Below are positions 50,492 through 62,080 of a stretch of DNA of 64,000 bases, piece by piece. Under the pieces are notes generated by a model, which searched no databases, was not told where the DNA came from, and saw nothing but the letters and a program-made list of their open reading frames with translations. Location of the stretch: positions 186,001-250,000 of the forward strand of contig NZ_CP007154.1 of the NCBI RefSeq assembly GCF_000524555.1, written 5' to 3'. This DNA is from Mesomycoplasma bovoculi M165/69. GTDB lineage: Bacteria; Bacillota_I; Bacilli_A; Mycoplasmatales; Metamycoplasmataceae. Every line of letters begins with the position of its first letter. Position 1 is the first letter of the stretch. Both the position numbers and the translations under genes were made by a program.

Positions 50492-52622
50492 AAAATTTTT
50501 ACTAGGCTTGTCAGTGCTACCAGTCACACTTGCACCCATAGCTTTTGTAGCTCAGGATCCAACACCACCTTCTAATCAAAATAGTTCAGGTTCAACCAAT
50601 TCTCAACAAGGACAATCTGGGACTTCCAATACAGACGCAAATTCAAATCAACAAGCTAAAAAACCAGATCCAAAGCCAATTAATGAGAATGATTTAAAAA
50701 GCAACAAAGAGTGATGAGAACAAAATCGTGCTAAGTTGATTGATGGTTTCATTAATCAAGTCAAGAAAGACATTGACAACAAACTTGCATCTATTTTTTC
50801 AAAAACTCGCGATAATTTAGAACAACGTCTTTCGCAAAGTTTTTTTTGATTACAACTTAAACACTATTTTGATTCTAATCAAAAACAAATCGAACAAGAT
50901 CCAATGGCTTTTGGGCTTAACATCTTAACTCCATATATTTATAGTAACAACATCAACCTAAAACAAGGAGATGTTAAATTTGGTAAAGATGACTTTAATG
51001 GAATTGAATGAGGACAAGCAGATCACAGTGATTATAGTAAAATTCCAAATGTTAAAGTTGATAATGTCAAAGATACTAAAAACACATTAAAAGGGGAAGA
51101 ATTTCAAGAAAGAATCAAGAATTATTTTGCCCAATTGAGTTCAGGATATCAAACTTATTTGTTTAAAGAAGACGAATTTCCTAAGTACAAAGAAAACTTT
51201 ACATTAAAATTAAACACTACAGGAAAAGAAGCAAATACAATTTTAGAGTCTCAACCAAAAGGTAAACCAGGAATTTCAAGTTGATTTGATTGAATCAAAA
51301 ATTACTTTGAAAAACAATCGCTACTTTTAGACCTTTCTCTAAATCAATTGCCAAATCCAAGTAGCTCACAGAGTCCACAAATTCAAATTGATAGTGCTTT
51401 AAAAGATGTTGATTTAAACGTTCCACCACAAACTAGTCAAAAACCTGAATTTGAAATTCGAATTGCACCGGATTTAAGTCCAATTTTGCATTGAGATTTA
51501 ATTAAACAATCACCACAAAGTGTTGTTAATATGTTTAATTCGGCAAATGATACACAAAAACAAAAGATGTTTTTCTTTTTAAATCCAATTCACTCTCGCT
51601 TTAAATATAAAGTTGAAAGTTTGCAAGTTGATAACAATAAGTTAAAAGCAAGTGTAAAAATCACTGACAATGTTGAAAAATCTAAACCAAATTCAACTCC
51701 TGAAAAATATGAGAAAAAATATTCAATTGGTGTTTATGATGATTTTTTACCAACAGATTCACTAGCAACTAAAGCCATTCTAACTAGAAATTTGTGAATT
51801 TCTAATCAAGGTGTTTCAAAAGTTGTTGATGATTTTTTTAGTAGTGTTAATGTTCAAGGTGATTTTAAATTTGATGACATTAAAAATTATTCAGTAGTGT
51901 CACAAAATTTAATTTATAATTTCTTTTATTTAATTACAAAAGTGTTTTATAATCAAACATTTTTAGATGCTCAAAAGTCACTAGTTCGTAATTATATTTC
52001 AGGTCCTGATTCACGCTTATTTGCCGCTAGTCAATCACAATTTATTGATTTTTTACAAAAATCAGTTATTGATAGCAACAAAGCTCTTGAATATTATTCA
52101 TTAATTTATTACACTCAATTATTAAGTGTGCATCAAGCACTAGCGGCAACAGTTGCTAAAACCAACAACACTAATGGAAACAAAGACCAAAACAAACAGG
52201 TTCAAGATGCTTTGAAAAAACTAGCAATTTCAAAATCAGAAGTTGATAGAATGTTTGGACAGGCTAGAGAACAAAATTTATTATTACGCCAAACTATTCA
52301 CAAAATTAATCCAAATTTAATTAGTCATTTTTCAGAAGTTGTGAATTATGGTCAAAAACTCAATCAAGCCAGTCAGTTATTAGGACAAATTGCATTTTTT
52401 AATAAAAATACACAACAAAATAGTGGTAATCAAAATTCTAAAACCAAAGGTGACTTGCAAGTTCAAAGTTTTACAGCTATGCTAAACAAATACAATAGCG
52501 AGCAAAGTCAAAACTACAATAAAAATATAGTAATTTACGCTGTTGTTGCTGCAATAATTGCAGCATTAGCAGCTACTGTAGTAGCTTCGCGTAGTTTTAT
52601 TTTAAAAAGGAGTAAAAAATAA
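50484..52622 (+). CDS. F1-like ATPase-associated exported protein (MSC_0620 family)
   Basis: Large 712-aa protein with an N-terminal signal peptide (residues 1-22, no lipobox Cys) and a C-terminal membrane segment (about residues 682-703) followed by KRSKK. Residues 25-70 are low-complexity, rich in Ser, Asn, Gln and Pro. The topology places the bulk outside the cell with a short basic tail inside. Seven or more TGA codons are Trp. GGAGGT precedes the ATG. In this cluster it is the only exported subunit, so it may couple ATP use inside to something at the cell surface. Its stop overlaps the alpha-like ATG by one base. Confidence 0.75.
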
Positions 52623-54133
52623 TGATTAAAGTTGCATCGATTCTTGACTATGTCTTACTTGCCAAAGGTGAATACCAATGACAAGAACAACAATTTTTTA
52701 GTATTAAAGGTAAAGAGGAAATTAAAGCTGTAGTTATTCAAGCTAGTCAAAATCAAGCTTATTTACTTTTTAACAACCAAAAAGGTAAAGTTGAAGTTGG
52801 TGATGAGCTTGTTGAAATTAAAAATTTCGACCTTGTTAGAACAGCTAATGATTTTTTTGGCAAAATTGTTGATTTTGCAGGAACAATTATTGAGCCAGCA
52901 AACCAACATCCATTTAATTTTGGTCCAAACCAATCATCAGCTTTTGCAACAGCGGCTTCAATTTTAGATCGTGAAAATCTTGACCGCCAACTTTACACTG
53001 GAATTTTAGCAATCGATCTTTTCACACCAATTGGTTTTGGTCAACGTGAATTAATTGTTGGAGATCGTCAAACTGGAAAAACTCATATTGGATTAAATGC
53101 TATTATTAACCAACGTGGAACTAACACAAAATGCATCTATGTTTCAGTGGGTCAAAAGAGACAAAATTTAAATTTTGTCTATAAAACATTAACAGAACAC
53201 AAGGCTATGGATAATACAATTATTTTCCACGCACCTTCAACTAGTCCATTTGAACAATATTTAATTCCTTACTTTGCAATGGCACATGCAGAAAATCTCA
53301 GTTATGAAAATGATGTGTTAATTGTCTTTGATGATCTTTCCAAACATGCCAGTGTCTATCGTGAAGTTGCACTTCTTACCAATCAACCAATTGGTAAGGA
53401 AGCTTTCCCAAGTGATATCTTCTATGCTCACTCTAAGTTATTAGAGCGTTCAGGTTGCTTTGTTGGTCGCAAATCTATTACAGCTTTACCAATTTTACAA
53501 ACTGTTGATGATGATATTACAGCCTTAATTTCATCAAATGTAATTTCAATTACAGATGGGCAAGTTATCACATCTAGTGCTTTATTTGCTGAAGGTAAAA
53601 TTCCAGCTATCAACATTGGACTATCTGTTTCACGTACAGGTTCATCTGTGCAAGCCAAAAATATTCGTAGTATTTCTAAAGAAATTAACTCACTATATTA
53701 CAACTACTTAAAACAAATTAAGCTTTCAAAACTTGACTATGATCTTAACAAAGAAACTTCAGATTTATTATTCAAAGGAAGCCAAATTGAGAAATTTTTA
53801 ATTCAAAAAGGACACAGTTTTTATTCACAAAAAATTGTTCTTTTTGGAATTAAAATTATTTCTTGAGGATTACTCAAAAACGTTGTTGAACCTTCAAAAG
53901 TTGTTGATTTTATTTACTCATTTGTTGAAAATGACCAATTGGCTGCAACAATTTTTAAAAAATATGTTGACAACCAACATGTTGATGACAAACTTGCACG
54001 AAGCTATTTTGCCACAGCTGTAAATGAATTTTTAAAAGCTAATGGTGCCAAAGAACAATTAGAAATTGAAACACCTATGCCATTTATTGATAATTTTACA
54101 AAATCAATAGTTAGTGCTAAAGGAGATAAATAA
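52622..54133 (+). CDS. F1-like ATPase alpha-like subunit (MSC_0619 family)
   Basis: Nucleotide-binding subunit of the F1-like ATPase. The 503-aa protein has the alpha-type P-loop GDRQTGKTHIG at residue 147, 'TGILAIDLFTPIGFGQRE' just before it, and VLIVFDDLSKHA (Walker B) near residue 237. The C-terminal 'SVSRTGSSVQ' segment, which holds the arginine finger region of true alpha, is near residue 338. It diverges strongly from AtpA in both terminal domains. Two TGA codons are Trp. It should not be annotated as atpA; the housekeeping operon should be elsewhere. Confidence 0.9.
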
Positions 54134-55518
54134 TGACACTGAATGGAATTGTTACCCAAATTTGAACTAATGTTGTTGAAGTTCGTTTTAATGATTATAG
54201 CAATAAAATCCAACTTGAACAACGTCTTGAAATGCACAACAAACAAACTATTTTGGTTGTTAAAAAGATTTTAGACCATGGTCTTGTTCGAGCAATTGTA
54301 ATTTATAAAGATAAAGCAATTTCTGTTGGTGAAGAAGTTGAAAATACTTTAGAATTTTTACAGGTTCCAGTAGGTTTTAGTGCTAAAAATCAAGTGTTCA
54401 ACATTTTAGGTAAAAGTTTGAACACAAGTGGACTAAGAATGGAAACTGTAAACATAAATTCCACAATTAGTCTAAGTAAGACTAAATTTGATCATACACC
54501 AAAATTGCTTGAAACTGGAATTAAAGCTCTTGACTTTTTTGTACCAATTTTTGAAGGGTTTAAAATTGGAATTTTTGGTGGAGCCGGAGTTGGTAAAACA
54601 GTGCTAATGAAGGAAATTATCTTCAACGTTTCCAAACAAAAAGAAAAAGTTTCTTCTATTTTTGTTGGTTCAGGTGAACGTAGTCGTGAAGGTCTTGAAC
54701 TTTATCAAGAACTTAAAGAATCTAATTTGATGGAAAAATCAACAATGTTTGTTGCACAAATGAACGAAACTCCTGGAGCTCGTTCAATGATTGTACCAAT
54801 GGGTGTGACTTGTGCTGAATATGCTCGTGACCATAACAAAGAAGATGTTTTATTATTCATTGATAACATTTACCGTTTTATTCAAGCAACTAACGAAGTT
54901 GCTTCTGCACTTGAAAAAAATATTTCAATCGGTGGTTACCACGCAACTTTAGATAGTGATGTCTCATTTATCCAAGACAGATTATTCCAAAATCAAAATG
55001 GTTCTATCACTTCTTTCCAAACTGTTTTCTTACCAATGGATGACCTTTCTGATCCAGCTGCTATTTCATTATTTAGTCACTTAGATAGTTCATTTGTGCT
55101 TTCTCGTGACAAAATGGCTCGTAACATTTTCCCAGCTTTTGACCCACTTTTATCAACATCTAATGCTGTAAGTGCAACTATTATTGGTGAAGAGCACTTT
55201 AATGCTATCATTGCAGCTAAAAGTATTATGAAGAAATACAAAGACCTAGAAGATGTTATTTTAATTTTAGGGTTTAATGAGCTTGATCATGAAAGTAAAA
55301 CCATTGTTCGAAAAGCTCTTCAACTCGAAAACTTCTTTACTCAAAACTTCTTTATGGCTGAAGCTTATACTAAAGAATCAGGGGTTTATGTTCCACTTGC
55401 AAAGACTATTGATTCTGTTAAAAGAATTATTGCTGGTGAATTTTTAGACATTTCTCCTGAAAAATTTGCTTTCATTGGAAGTGTTGATGATCTTGTAGAA
55501 ACTAGTGAAAACAACTAA
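54133..55518 (+). CDS. F1-like ATPase beta-like subunit (MSC_0618 family)
   Basis: Catalytic-type subunit. The 461-aa protein has Walker A GGAGVGKT at residues 149-156, the catalytic Glu region GSGERSREG near residue 182 and Walker B 'DVLLFIDNIYRF' near residue 240. The 'DELSEED' element of true beta is replaced by NELDHES, a known mark of the F1-like forms. It begins one base into the alpha-like stop codon. A terminator follows, ending the seven-gene operon. Confidence 0.92.
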
Positions 55519-55531
55519 TTAAAGTGAAATT

Positions 55532-55566
55532 AAAAAAGACTTTTGAAAGCAAAAGTCTTTTTTTTG
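55532..55566 (+). terminator. Terminator of the F1-like ATPase operon
   Basis: AAAAAAGACTTTTG and CAAAAGTCTTTTTT pair around an AAAG loop, 14 bases after the stop. Confidence 0.85.
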
Positions 55567-55635
55567 TTCTTTTTTAAAAAAATAATTTATTAAAGTAAAA
55601 TCAATAAAACTATTGAGTAAAGAAAAGTTAGCATA

Positions 55636-55724
55636 TGTTATAATTTAATATTATCAAGTATTACAAATTTGTCAAACATTTTAGTTGTAGATTATAGCAA
55701 AATATAACTGTTTCATACTTGATA
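55636..55724 (+). promoter_or_regulatory. Extended -10 promoter and inverted repeat before the YhcH-family gene
   Basis: TGTTATAAT at 55636-55644 is an extended -10 box. The predicted leader is about 100 bases long and contains TATCAAGTAT (55652-55661) and its complement ATACTTGATA (55715-55724), which could close a long stem or form two operator half-sites. A GAGGAGA ribosome-binding site follows. Confidence 0.45.
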
Positions 55725-55752
55725 GTAAGATTTAATCAAATGAGGAGATAAA

Positions 55753-56214
55753 ATGATTTTTGATAAACTTGAAAATTTACACAAATATAAAAGCATTAAC
55801 AAGCATCTACCAGAGTTAATTAATTTTTTGGAAACAACAAACCTTAGTGAATTGCCACTTGGTAAGGTTGAAATTAATGGCAATAATTTATTTGCCTTAA
55901 ATATAGATGCTTTGTCATTTGATGATGAAAATGCTATGTATGAATATCATAAACAATATGCTGACTTACATATTCAATTAGAACCAAAAGAACACTATTT
56001 CTTTGATTTTAAAGAAAATTTAAAAAATGTGATTAGTGAATTTGATAGTGAAAAAGATGTTGCTTTTTATAAAAAAGATAGCATTAGAAACATAGTTCGT
56101 CCAAGAGTTGGTGAGTTTGTGTTTTTCTTTCCAGGTGAGGCTCACTTACCTAAATTTACTCATGAACAAAAAAATATTCGTAAGTTAATTTTTAAACTAA
56201 AAGTGGAAAATTAA
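55753..56214 (+). CDS. YhcH/YjgK/YiaL family protein
   Basis: Cupin-like protein of the DUF386 family, whose members (for example NanQ, TabA, YhcH) act in sialic-acid or other sugar catabolism or biofilm control. The 153-aa length is standard. Conserved parts seen are 'EYHKQYADLHIQLE' near residue 75, with its metal-binding His and Glu, and FVFFFPGEAHLPKF near residue 119, with the second metal-binding His. Many Hominis-group mycoplasmas degrade sialic acid, but no other nan gene is in the window. It appears to be transcribed alone. Confidence 0.85.
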   Translation: MIFDKLENLHKYKSINKHLPELINFLETTNLSELPLGKVEINGNNLFALNIDALSFDDENAMYEYHKQYADLHIQLEPKEHYFFDFKENLKNVISEFDSEKDVAFYKKDSIRNIVRPRVGEFVFFFPGEAHLPKFTHEQKNIRKLIFKLKVEN

Positions 56215-56253
56215 TAGAGAAAGTTTTTAATAAAAAATTCTTAAAATTAAATA

Positions 56254-56294
56254 AAAAAGTTCAAAAAGTGTTTAAATACTTTCTGAACTTTTTT
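56254..56294. terminator. Bidirectional terminator
   Basis: AAAAAAGTTCA pairs with TGAACTTTTTT, and the inside bases partly pair as well. It separates the YhcH-family gene from the converging lipoprotein gene. Confidence 0.75.
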
Positions 56295-56331
56295 ATTTTT
56301 TTGCTTAATATGCTATGAAAACATAGAGTTT

Positions 56332-58647
56332 TTAAGCATTTTGTTTTGCTTTTATATAAAGATTATCAAGACGCACTTTAGAAGATTTGTTATCTTTAAA
56401 TTGGAAAAATCAATTAGGGTCTAGTGCTTGATTTTTAATAAATAAATCATCGATAGAACTTGTATAATCTCGATTTTTATATCCTTTAAAATCAGGATCT
56501 TCATTTGAAGTTTTAGATCCATCTGTGTTGACAAGATAAATTGGTCTAGATTGTGTAACTTGAACTCCTGTCTCTTTAAGAGTAGTTAATGCTCAAGTTA
56601 TTTTACCATTTGTTTCGGTTTTGTATCTGTCGATTCTTTTAGGAGCAATTCTCAATCTATTGTCGCTTAATATATATTTAGAGTTTAAAAAGCTTTTAGC
56701 CCAAACTTTTTTCCCGTCTTTAATTTCATAACGAACTGGATAGGCTTCAATATGAACATGTGGGTTTCAACCACCATTATTTGTGCTTTCTCCAATTGTT
56801 GCAAAATTAAAGTTTTTATCTTCAAGTTTAGGATGTAATGGATCGATATCACTAACTACAGTTGCATTTCTTTTACCAACATTAGTTTGTTCTAGTTTGC
56901 CTAACAGTTTTAAATTGTTATTGTCTAAATGGATGAAAAAGAAAACAATTGCATCAATATTTCTTAAATATTTATCTTTAATTTTTTGATCAATATTTAA
57001 ATCTTTAACATCTGTTTGAAGAGCAATGATTGTTCCAATACCTTCAGCCAAACCTTGTGATGGCAAGTAGTAAGCACCTAAAATTTTAGATTTAGCAAAT
57101 GTTTTCAAACTAGTTCCAGCTGGTACTAAAACATCTTCACCATAGTGAACTGCAGAACTTAAATTGTTTGATGTATAAAAAGTTCTAAATTCTTTATAAC
57201 CTCCTGAAGTGACAGGTGAATTAGCACTTATATTAATATTATTTTGAATTTCACCAATGTTTCTTCTTTGTAATTCAGGCACATAAAGTGCAGCATTTCA
57301 AGGCGAGTCAATCTGACTAGTTGAGAGTTTGTCACTTGGACTAAAGAGTTCCACAAATTTTGGCACTCCAATACGAGTGGAGAAGTCAAATTCAGCAAAT
57401 TTATTGCTTTTGGATTTGACATGCACAGATGCATTTGCTGATTTTTGAGCTTGATTTCCTTTTAAGCTAGTGATTGTAGTTTGGATATCATTGTTATCAT
57501 CAAAGTTTGTTTGAAAATCAAAAATTTGAGCATGTGCTCAATCATAGTTGTAAAAGCTTAGCCCACCTTTTAAACTAGCAACGAAATTATTTGCAATAAT
57601 TTGTTCAATTTCTTGCTGGTTTGGTGCTGCAAAACCTTGAATTTTGTACTCTTTTTTGGTTGAATAAGCTGTATCGGCCTTGTCGCCAGTTACAGTAACT
57701 ATTGTTAAAATTAATGTGTTTAAATCATTGCTTATTCTAACATCGCTCAAGTAATATTTACTACTTGAGTTTGCGGGAACCATAGCACTGAGTAAATCGA
57801 TTTGAGAAATCAAATGGTCTAAATATTTGGTTCGTTCAATACTTTGTTCACCACTGCCTTCAGTTTCTTTTGAAACTAGGTTTTCATAGGCTTGATAAAT
57901 TGATGTTTTGTCTTTATTTTTATAGTTAATACTTGTTAAAAACTTTGTGGCATCAATATTGGCTTGTCTTTGTAAATTTGGTGCAAAACCTTTAATTTGT
58001 TTGACAATTGTAATTAATGTTTCACGACTATAAGGATTGGAAGATTTATCAGGATTATAATATCTAATCTCAATAGGAACGTCTAAAATTCTTGAATCAT
58101 CATTATTTTCATGAATTTGGGAGTAAATAATTTGATAATAAAAATTATTGATATCCAAACCTAAAATTTTGGCTTTTTCAAGCATTTTGGTTTTATCAAT
58201 ACTTAATTTGATGAACCGATTGGCCAATTTATTTTGTTTAAAGTTTTTGATTGTAACTTTTGGTTGGTCGAGTTCAATTTTGGAGTGTTCACTGGTCAAG
58301 TGAATTTCCTTGTTATTTTCACCAATTTGATACAATTCATTAATGTGTTCTTTTGCAAAATCATCATTAATATTAATGATTTTTGAATCAGCATTTTGAA
58401 TTTGAAAAGGTACTTTTGCAAATGAAATTTCAATTAGTTTATCAAATTGATTTGACATAAATTGATTCATTGCAAATTGTGATTGATAAATCGAATAATA
58501 AGGATTACTTTGATTAAGACTTAATTTGTTTGAAGTGCTGTTAAAAACAGAACTTGTATTTTGAGCGACACTACAAGCAACTATAAGCGGAGTTGTTGCA
58601 AGTAGTATTGAACTAACTGTTCAAAATTTAAAATGTTTTTTGAGCAT
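56332..58647 (-). CDS. Lipoprotein with an M23 metallopeptidase-like domain
   Basis: Surface lipoprotein of 771 aa. The signal peptide ends in LIVAC (lipobox Cys25). Residues 30-480 have no motif I recognise. The C-terminal part shows the zinc signature of peptidase family M23 (LytM fold): H501 and D505 in HYGEDVLVPAGTSLK, a 'GIGTIIAL' strand, and H630/H632 in WNPHVHIEAY. All four canonical positions are kept. M23 enzymes normally cleave peptidoglycan cross-bridges, which mycoplasmas lack, so the target may be a host or self protein, or the fold may only bind. It may belong to the MSC_0775 lipoprotein family; I am unsure. Eight or more TGA codons are Trp. It starts 11 bases after the upstream membrane-protein gene. 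Confidence 0.8.
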
Positions 58648-58658
58648 AGCTCTTCTTT

Positions 58659-59474
58659 CTATAAATTAAAAGTTAAATTAGATGAGTTAGCAGCGCCTAG
58701 CAATGTCAAACTAATTATTGTCGGAACACTAATTAAAATACCAACATCTATTAGTAATTCTTTGTAAAAATTTTGAATAATTAGTTTATTTTTTTGCAAG
58801 ACAAAAGCTAAAAATGTTGCAATCACTTTTGTTCATAGATTAAAAGTGACAAAACCAAGATTTGAAGTAAAAATAAAGAAAAATAGCATTAAAACAAATA
58901 AAACTATTAAATGGTCAAATTCATTTAAATTAGCACTAAAAGGAATTCTTGGAACTATTAATAAAATAAGTGTAAGCAAAGAATTGAAAAATAACTCTTT
59001 TCATAAATATGGTTGTGTTTTTAAATTTTTAGTAGGTAAAATTAAAACAATAAAATTATTTTCTTGTTTTTGAATTTTAGCAACAAGTCAGCAATAAAAA
59101 TAAAAACAAGCAAAACCTAAAATAGAACCTAAAATTTGTGCTGTAAAAATGTAGAAATAACCTTGATACAAAATAGAACCATTAAAAGCTTTAGTTAAAC
59201 CTTTAATAATTGATTCGAAAATCACAATTTGTGGAATTAAAAAAGGTTTAATATCCGAATTTGAAATAAAACCTGAAAGAGCAAGCCCGATTAAAAAAGC
59301 ACTAAAAAAAGATAATGTAAATAGCAATGCATTTGTAAAAATGTTTTGTTTTTTAAAAGTTTGTAAAATTTGTTTACTTGCAAAATAAAAAAATACTAAT
59401 AGTAAACAATCTATAAGTTCAATAAAAAATACATTTGTGTTTCAAAATGTAGATAACATTTCAAATTTGGTCAT
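58659..59474 (-). CDS. Integral membrane protein upstream of the M23-like lipoprotein
   Basis: Protein of 271 aa with six or seven hydrophobic segments and no recognised motif. It starts MTKFEMLSTFW; a second ATG (MLSTFW) is 15 bases downstream. Four or more TGA codons are Trp. It ends in ANSSNLTFNL. The 11-base gap to the lipoprotein and the shared strand point to one operon, so the two products may work together. I cannot name the family. Confidence 0.75.
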
Positions 59475-59668
59475 AATTAATTACCAATATTTTCTAAAAT
59501 TTGCTTAAAAATTAGTTTATCGCAACTCTTAAAATTTTATCAAAATTTTGTTTAGAAATGTTATAGATTGGCCAAAAATAGTTATTAATGCTAAAAAGTC
59601 ATTATTTTTTTCAATTATGTTTGTTTTAAATTAAAATTATCATTATAAATTATTATATCGAGGTATTT

Positions 59669-59881
59669 ATGACTACAACTAGACGTTTTTCTGTTCCAAT
59701 TAAGTGTGCAAGCTGTAATGTAACATTTGAAAAACTTTTTTCAAAATATGAAGATTTACAATGATTTGCAAATGTTAGTGAGAAAATTTTAAAAATTGTT
59801 GCAGATGAAGAAAAATATTCAGATGAATTTATCGAAGAACTACTTAAATCTGTGGGTTATGTAGCTGAAAGAATAGACTAA
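59669..59881 (+). CDS. Small HMA-like metal-binding protein
   Basis: The 70-aa protein starts MTTTRRFSVPIKCASCNVTF. The Cys-x-x-Cys pair at residues 13-16 at the end of the first strand, followed by a helix, strand (ILKIVADE) and a final 'LLKSVGYVAE', is the layout of heavy-metal-associated domains such as CopZ. It overlaps the P1B ATPase gene by one base, and so probably hands the metal to it. CGAGG precedes the ATG. One TGA is Trp. Confidence 0.75.
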
Positions 59882-61893
59882 TGAACAAAACTGATGCTTA
59901 TCAAAAATTTAAGATAATAACTGAAAGCATAATTTTTCTTTTTGTATTTATAGTTTTTATTTTAGAACAAACTCTCTTTTCCAACACTCATGGAAGTGGT
60001 AATAATCATGAAAGTGGCAATAATAATGTTAATAGTACATTTTTAGTGCTTATTTCATTGCTATTTGCTTTTGCAATTTTAGTGATTTTTTTAGAGCGAA
60101 AATACTTTTTTAGCTATAAAAATTTACTAAAAGGGATTTTTACAATGGACTTGCTAATTGCAATTGCTGGCCATTTTTCATTTTTGTATTCTGCAATTGC
60201 ATTTATCATTAAAGCTAGTCAAGGTAAAGAAGTTCATATGGAATTTTTTGAGATTTCAATTGTATTATTTTTATTTTTCAACGTTGGTAGATACATTGAA
60301 ACCAAACTTCAAAAAAATTCCAATTCTGGACTTAAAGAATTGCTAAAATTAAAAAATAAAAATTCATTCATTATGGTCAATGGCACAAAAACTGAAATTC
60401 CAACTTTTAAAATAAAGCCTGGAGATCTTGTTTTTGTTGCCAAAGGTGAATCAGTTCCAGTTGATGGAACTCTTCAATCAAACTTGGCAGTTTTAGACTA
60501 CTCATCAATCAACGGAGAACCACTGCCAATTAGTTTTGACCAAGGTCAAGAAATTCTTTCTGGAAGCATCAACACAGGCGAAGCTATAATTATTTTAGCT
60601 ACTAAAAATTCTGCTAATTCATTTTTAATGCAAACAATTAATAGGTTAGAAACCATTTTTGAACAACCTTCTAAAATTGAAAAAATTTCTTCAAAAATTG
60701 TTTCAGTTTTTACTCCTAGTGTTTTATTGTTATCTTTAACAATGTTTGTTGTTTGACTAATAATTGGATATACTTTAGGAACTGACAAAATTTATTCGAT
60801 ATTTAAAGGTCCAAAAGATAATCCTTTTGCAGCGGCAACCTATGTTGCCACAGCTGTTTTAGTAATTTCTTGTCCTTGTGCTTTCGGAATTGCAGCACCA
60901 ATTGCTATTTATTCATCATCCATTTTGGCTTCAAAAAATAAAATTTTGTTTGGTAATGCTGGTGTTTATGAACAAGTATTACAAACAAAAACTATTGTTT
61001 TTGATAAAACAGGAACACTTACCAAAGGACAACCAGCAGTTGAAAATTTTCAAGGTGATTTATCTAATTTATCCTTAATTAAGCAACTTGCAATGGTTTC
61101 ACAACATCCAATTTCTAAGGCTATTTCAAATTATATAGAAATAAATGTAGAACATTTGGACAATGTTGTTGAAACTCCGGGGCAAGGTTTATTTGTTGAA
61201 TTGAATAATTCACAATATAGTTTAACATCTCTCGATTATGCTCAAAAAGCTGGTTTTGTTTTTGAAGAATTTGATTTTGACAAAGTTGGAAACTATACTG
61301 TTTTTGCTAAAGACTCTAAGATAGTTGGTGTGTTTTTAATTCAAGATCAGATTAAAGAAGATACAAAAAAGGTTATTACTAAATTGCGCGATTTGGGTTA
61401 TGAACCAATTATTGCTTCAGGTGATAATGAACAAAATGTTTCTAAGGTGGCAGCTCAAGTTGGGATTGACAAATATTTTGCAAATCTAAAACCATTTGAT
61501 AAAGAAAAATTAATAATTGACTTAAAAGATAATGGAGTAATTTTTGTTGGTGATGGAATTAATGATATTTTAGCAAGCAAACAAGCGACATTATCAATGT
61601 CTTTTGATAATGGTTCTAAGTTAAATAGTTCAATTGCTGATGTTACATTGTTAGAAACCAATCTTAGTTTAGTTTATAAAACAATTTCTATTATTAAAAA
61701 AACTAATCAATTAATTAAAATTAATTTTAGTTGGGCAATTGTTTTTAACTTAATTTTTATTCCACTTGCAGCAGCTGGAATTATTTTCCCAGTTATTGGA
61801 ATGGTATTAATGTTTGTTTCTTCAACATTTTTAATTTTAAATACATTGTTTTTTAAAAAACGAAACGAAAAGTTTTTGCAAAAAAGTCTATAA
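59881..61893 (+). CDS. copA: Copper-type P1B ATPase
   Basis: Metal-exporting ATPase, most likely for Cu(I). The 670-aa protein has eight membrane segments, the transmembrane metal site SCPCAFGIAAP (CPC), the phosphorylated Asp in DKTGTLT, the 'SQHPIS' nucleotide-domain motif and GDGIND. The dephosphorylation loop reads INGEP, where most family members have TGE. It has no N-terminal metal-binding domain of its own; the separate small HMA-like protein encoded just upstream could supply it. A His/Asn/Gly-rich loop lies between the first two membrane segments near residues 36-50. TGA is used for Trp once. Confidence 0.92.
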
Positions 61894-61913
61894 ATTTAAG
61901 TAATTAATATTAA

Positions 61914-61955
61914 AAAAAACAACCTAAATTTGGGTTGTTTTTTTTTTTTTTTTTT
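61914..61955 (+). terminator. Terminator of copA with an 18-T run
   Basis: AACAACCTAAA and TTTGGGTTGTT form a stem (one G-U), followed directly by 18 T residues. Confidence 0.8.
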
Positions 61956-62080
61956 GCCGCTTTATTGTAAAATTTTGTAGGACAAAAATGAGACAAAAGC
62001 TTTGAGATTTCTCATTTTTATAAATTTAAAGTAATAAATTAATAAAAATCATCTTTAATAATTTTAAGGATTATTAAATT

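Noticed and set aside
52622-55518. Canonical ATP synthase atpA/atpD
   Set aside because: The gene order, the exported 712-aa partner, low similarity in terminal domains and the missing DELSEED motif all point to the F1-like paralog.
61938-61955. T18 run as a phase-variation tract
   Set aside because: It is the T tail of the copA terminator stem and lies between genes with no coding or promoter effect that I can see.
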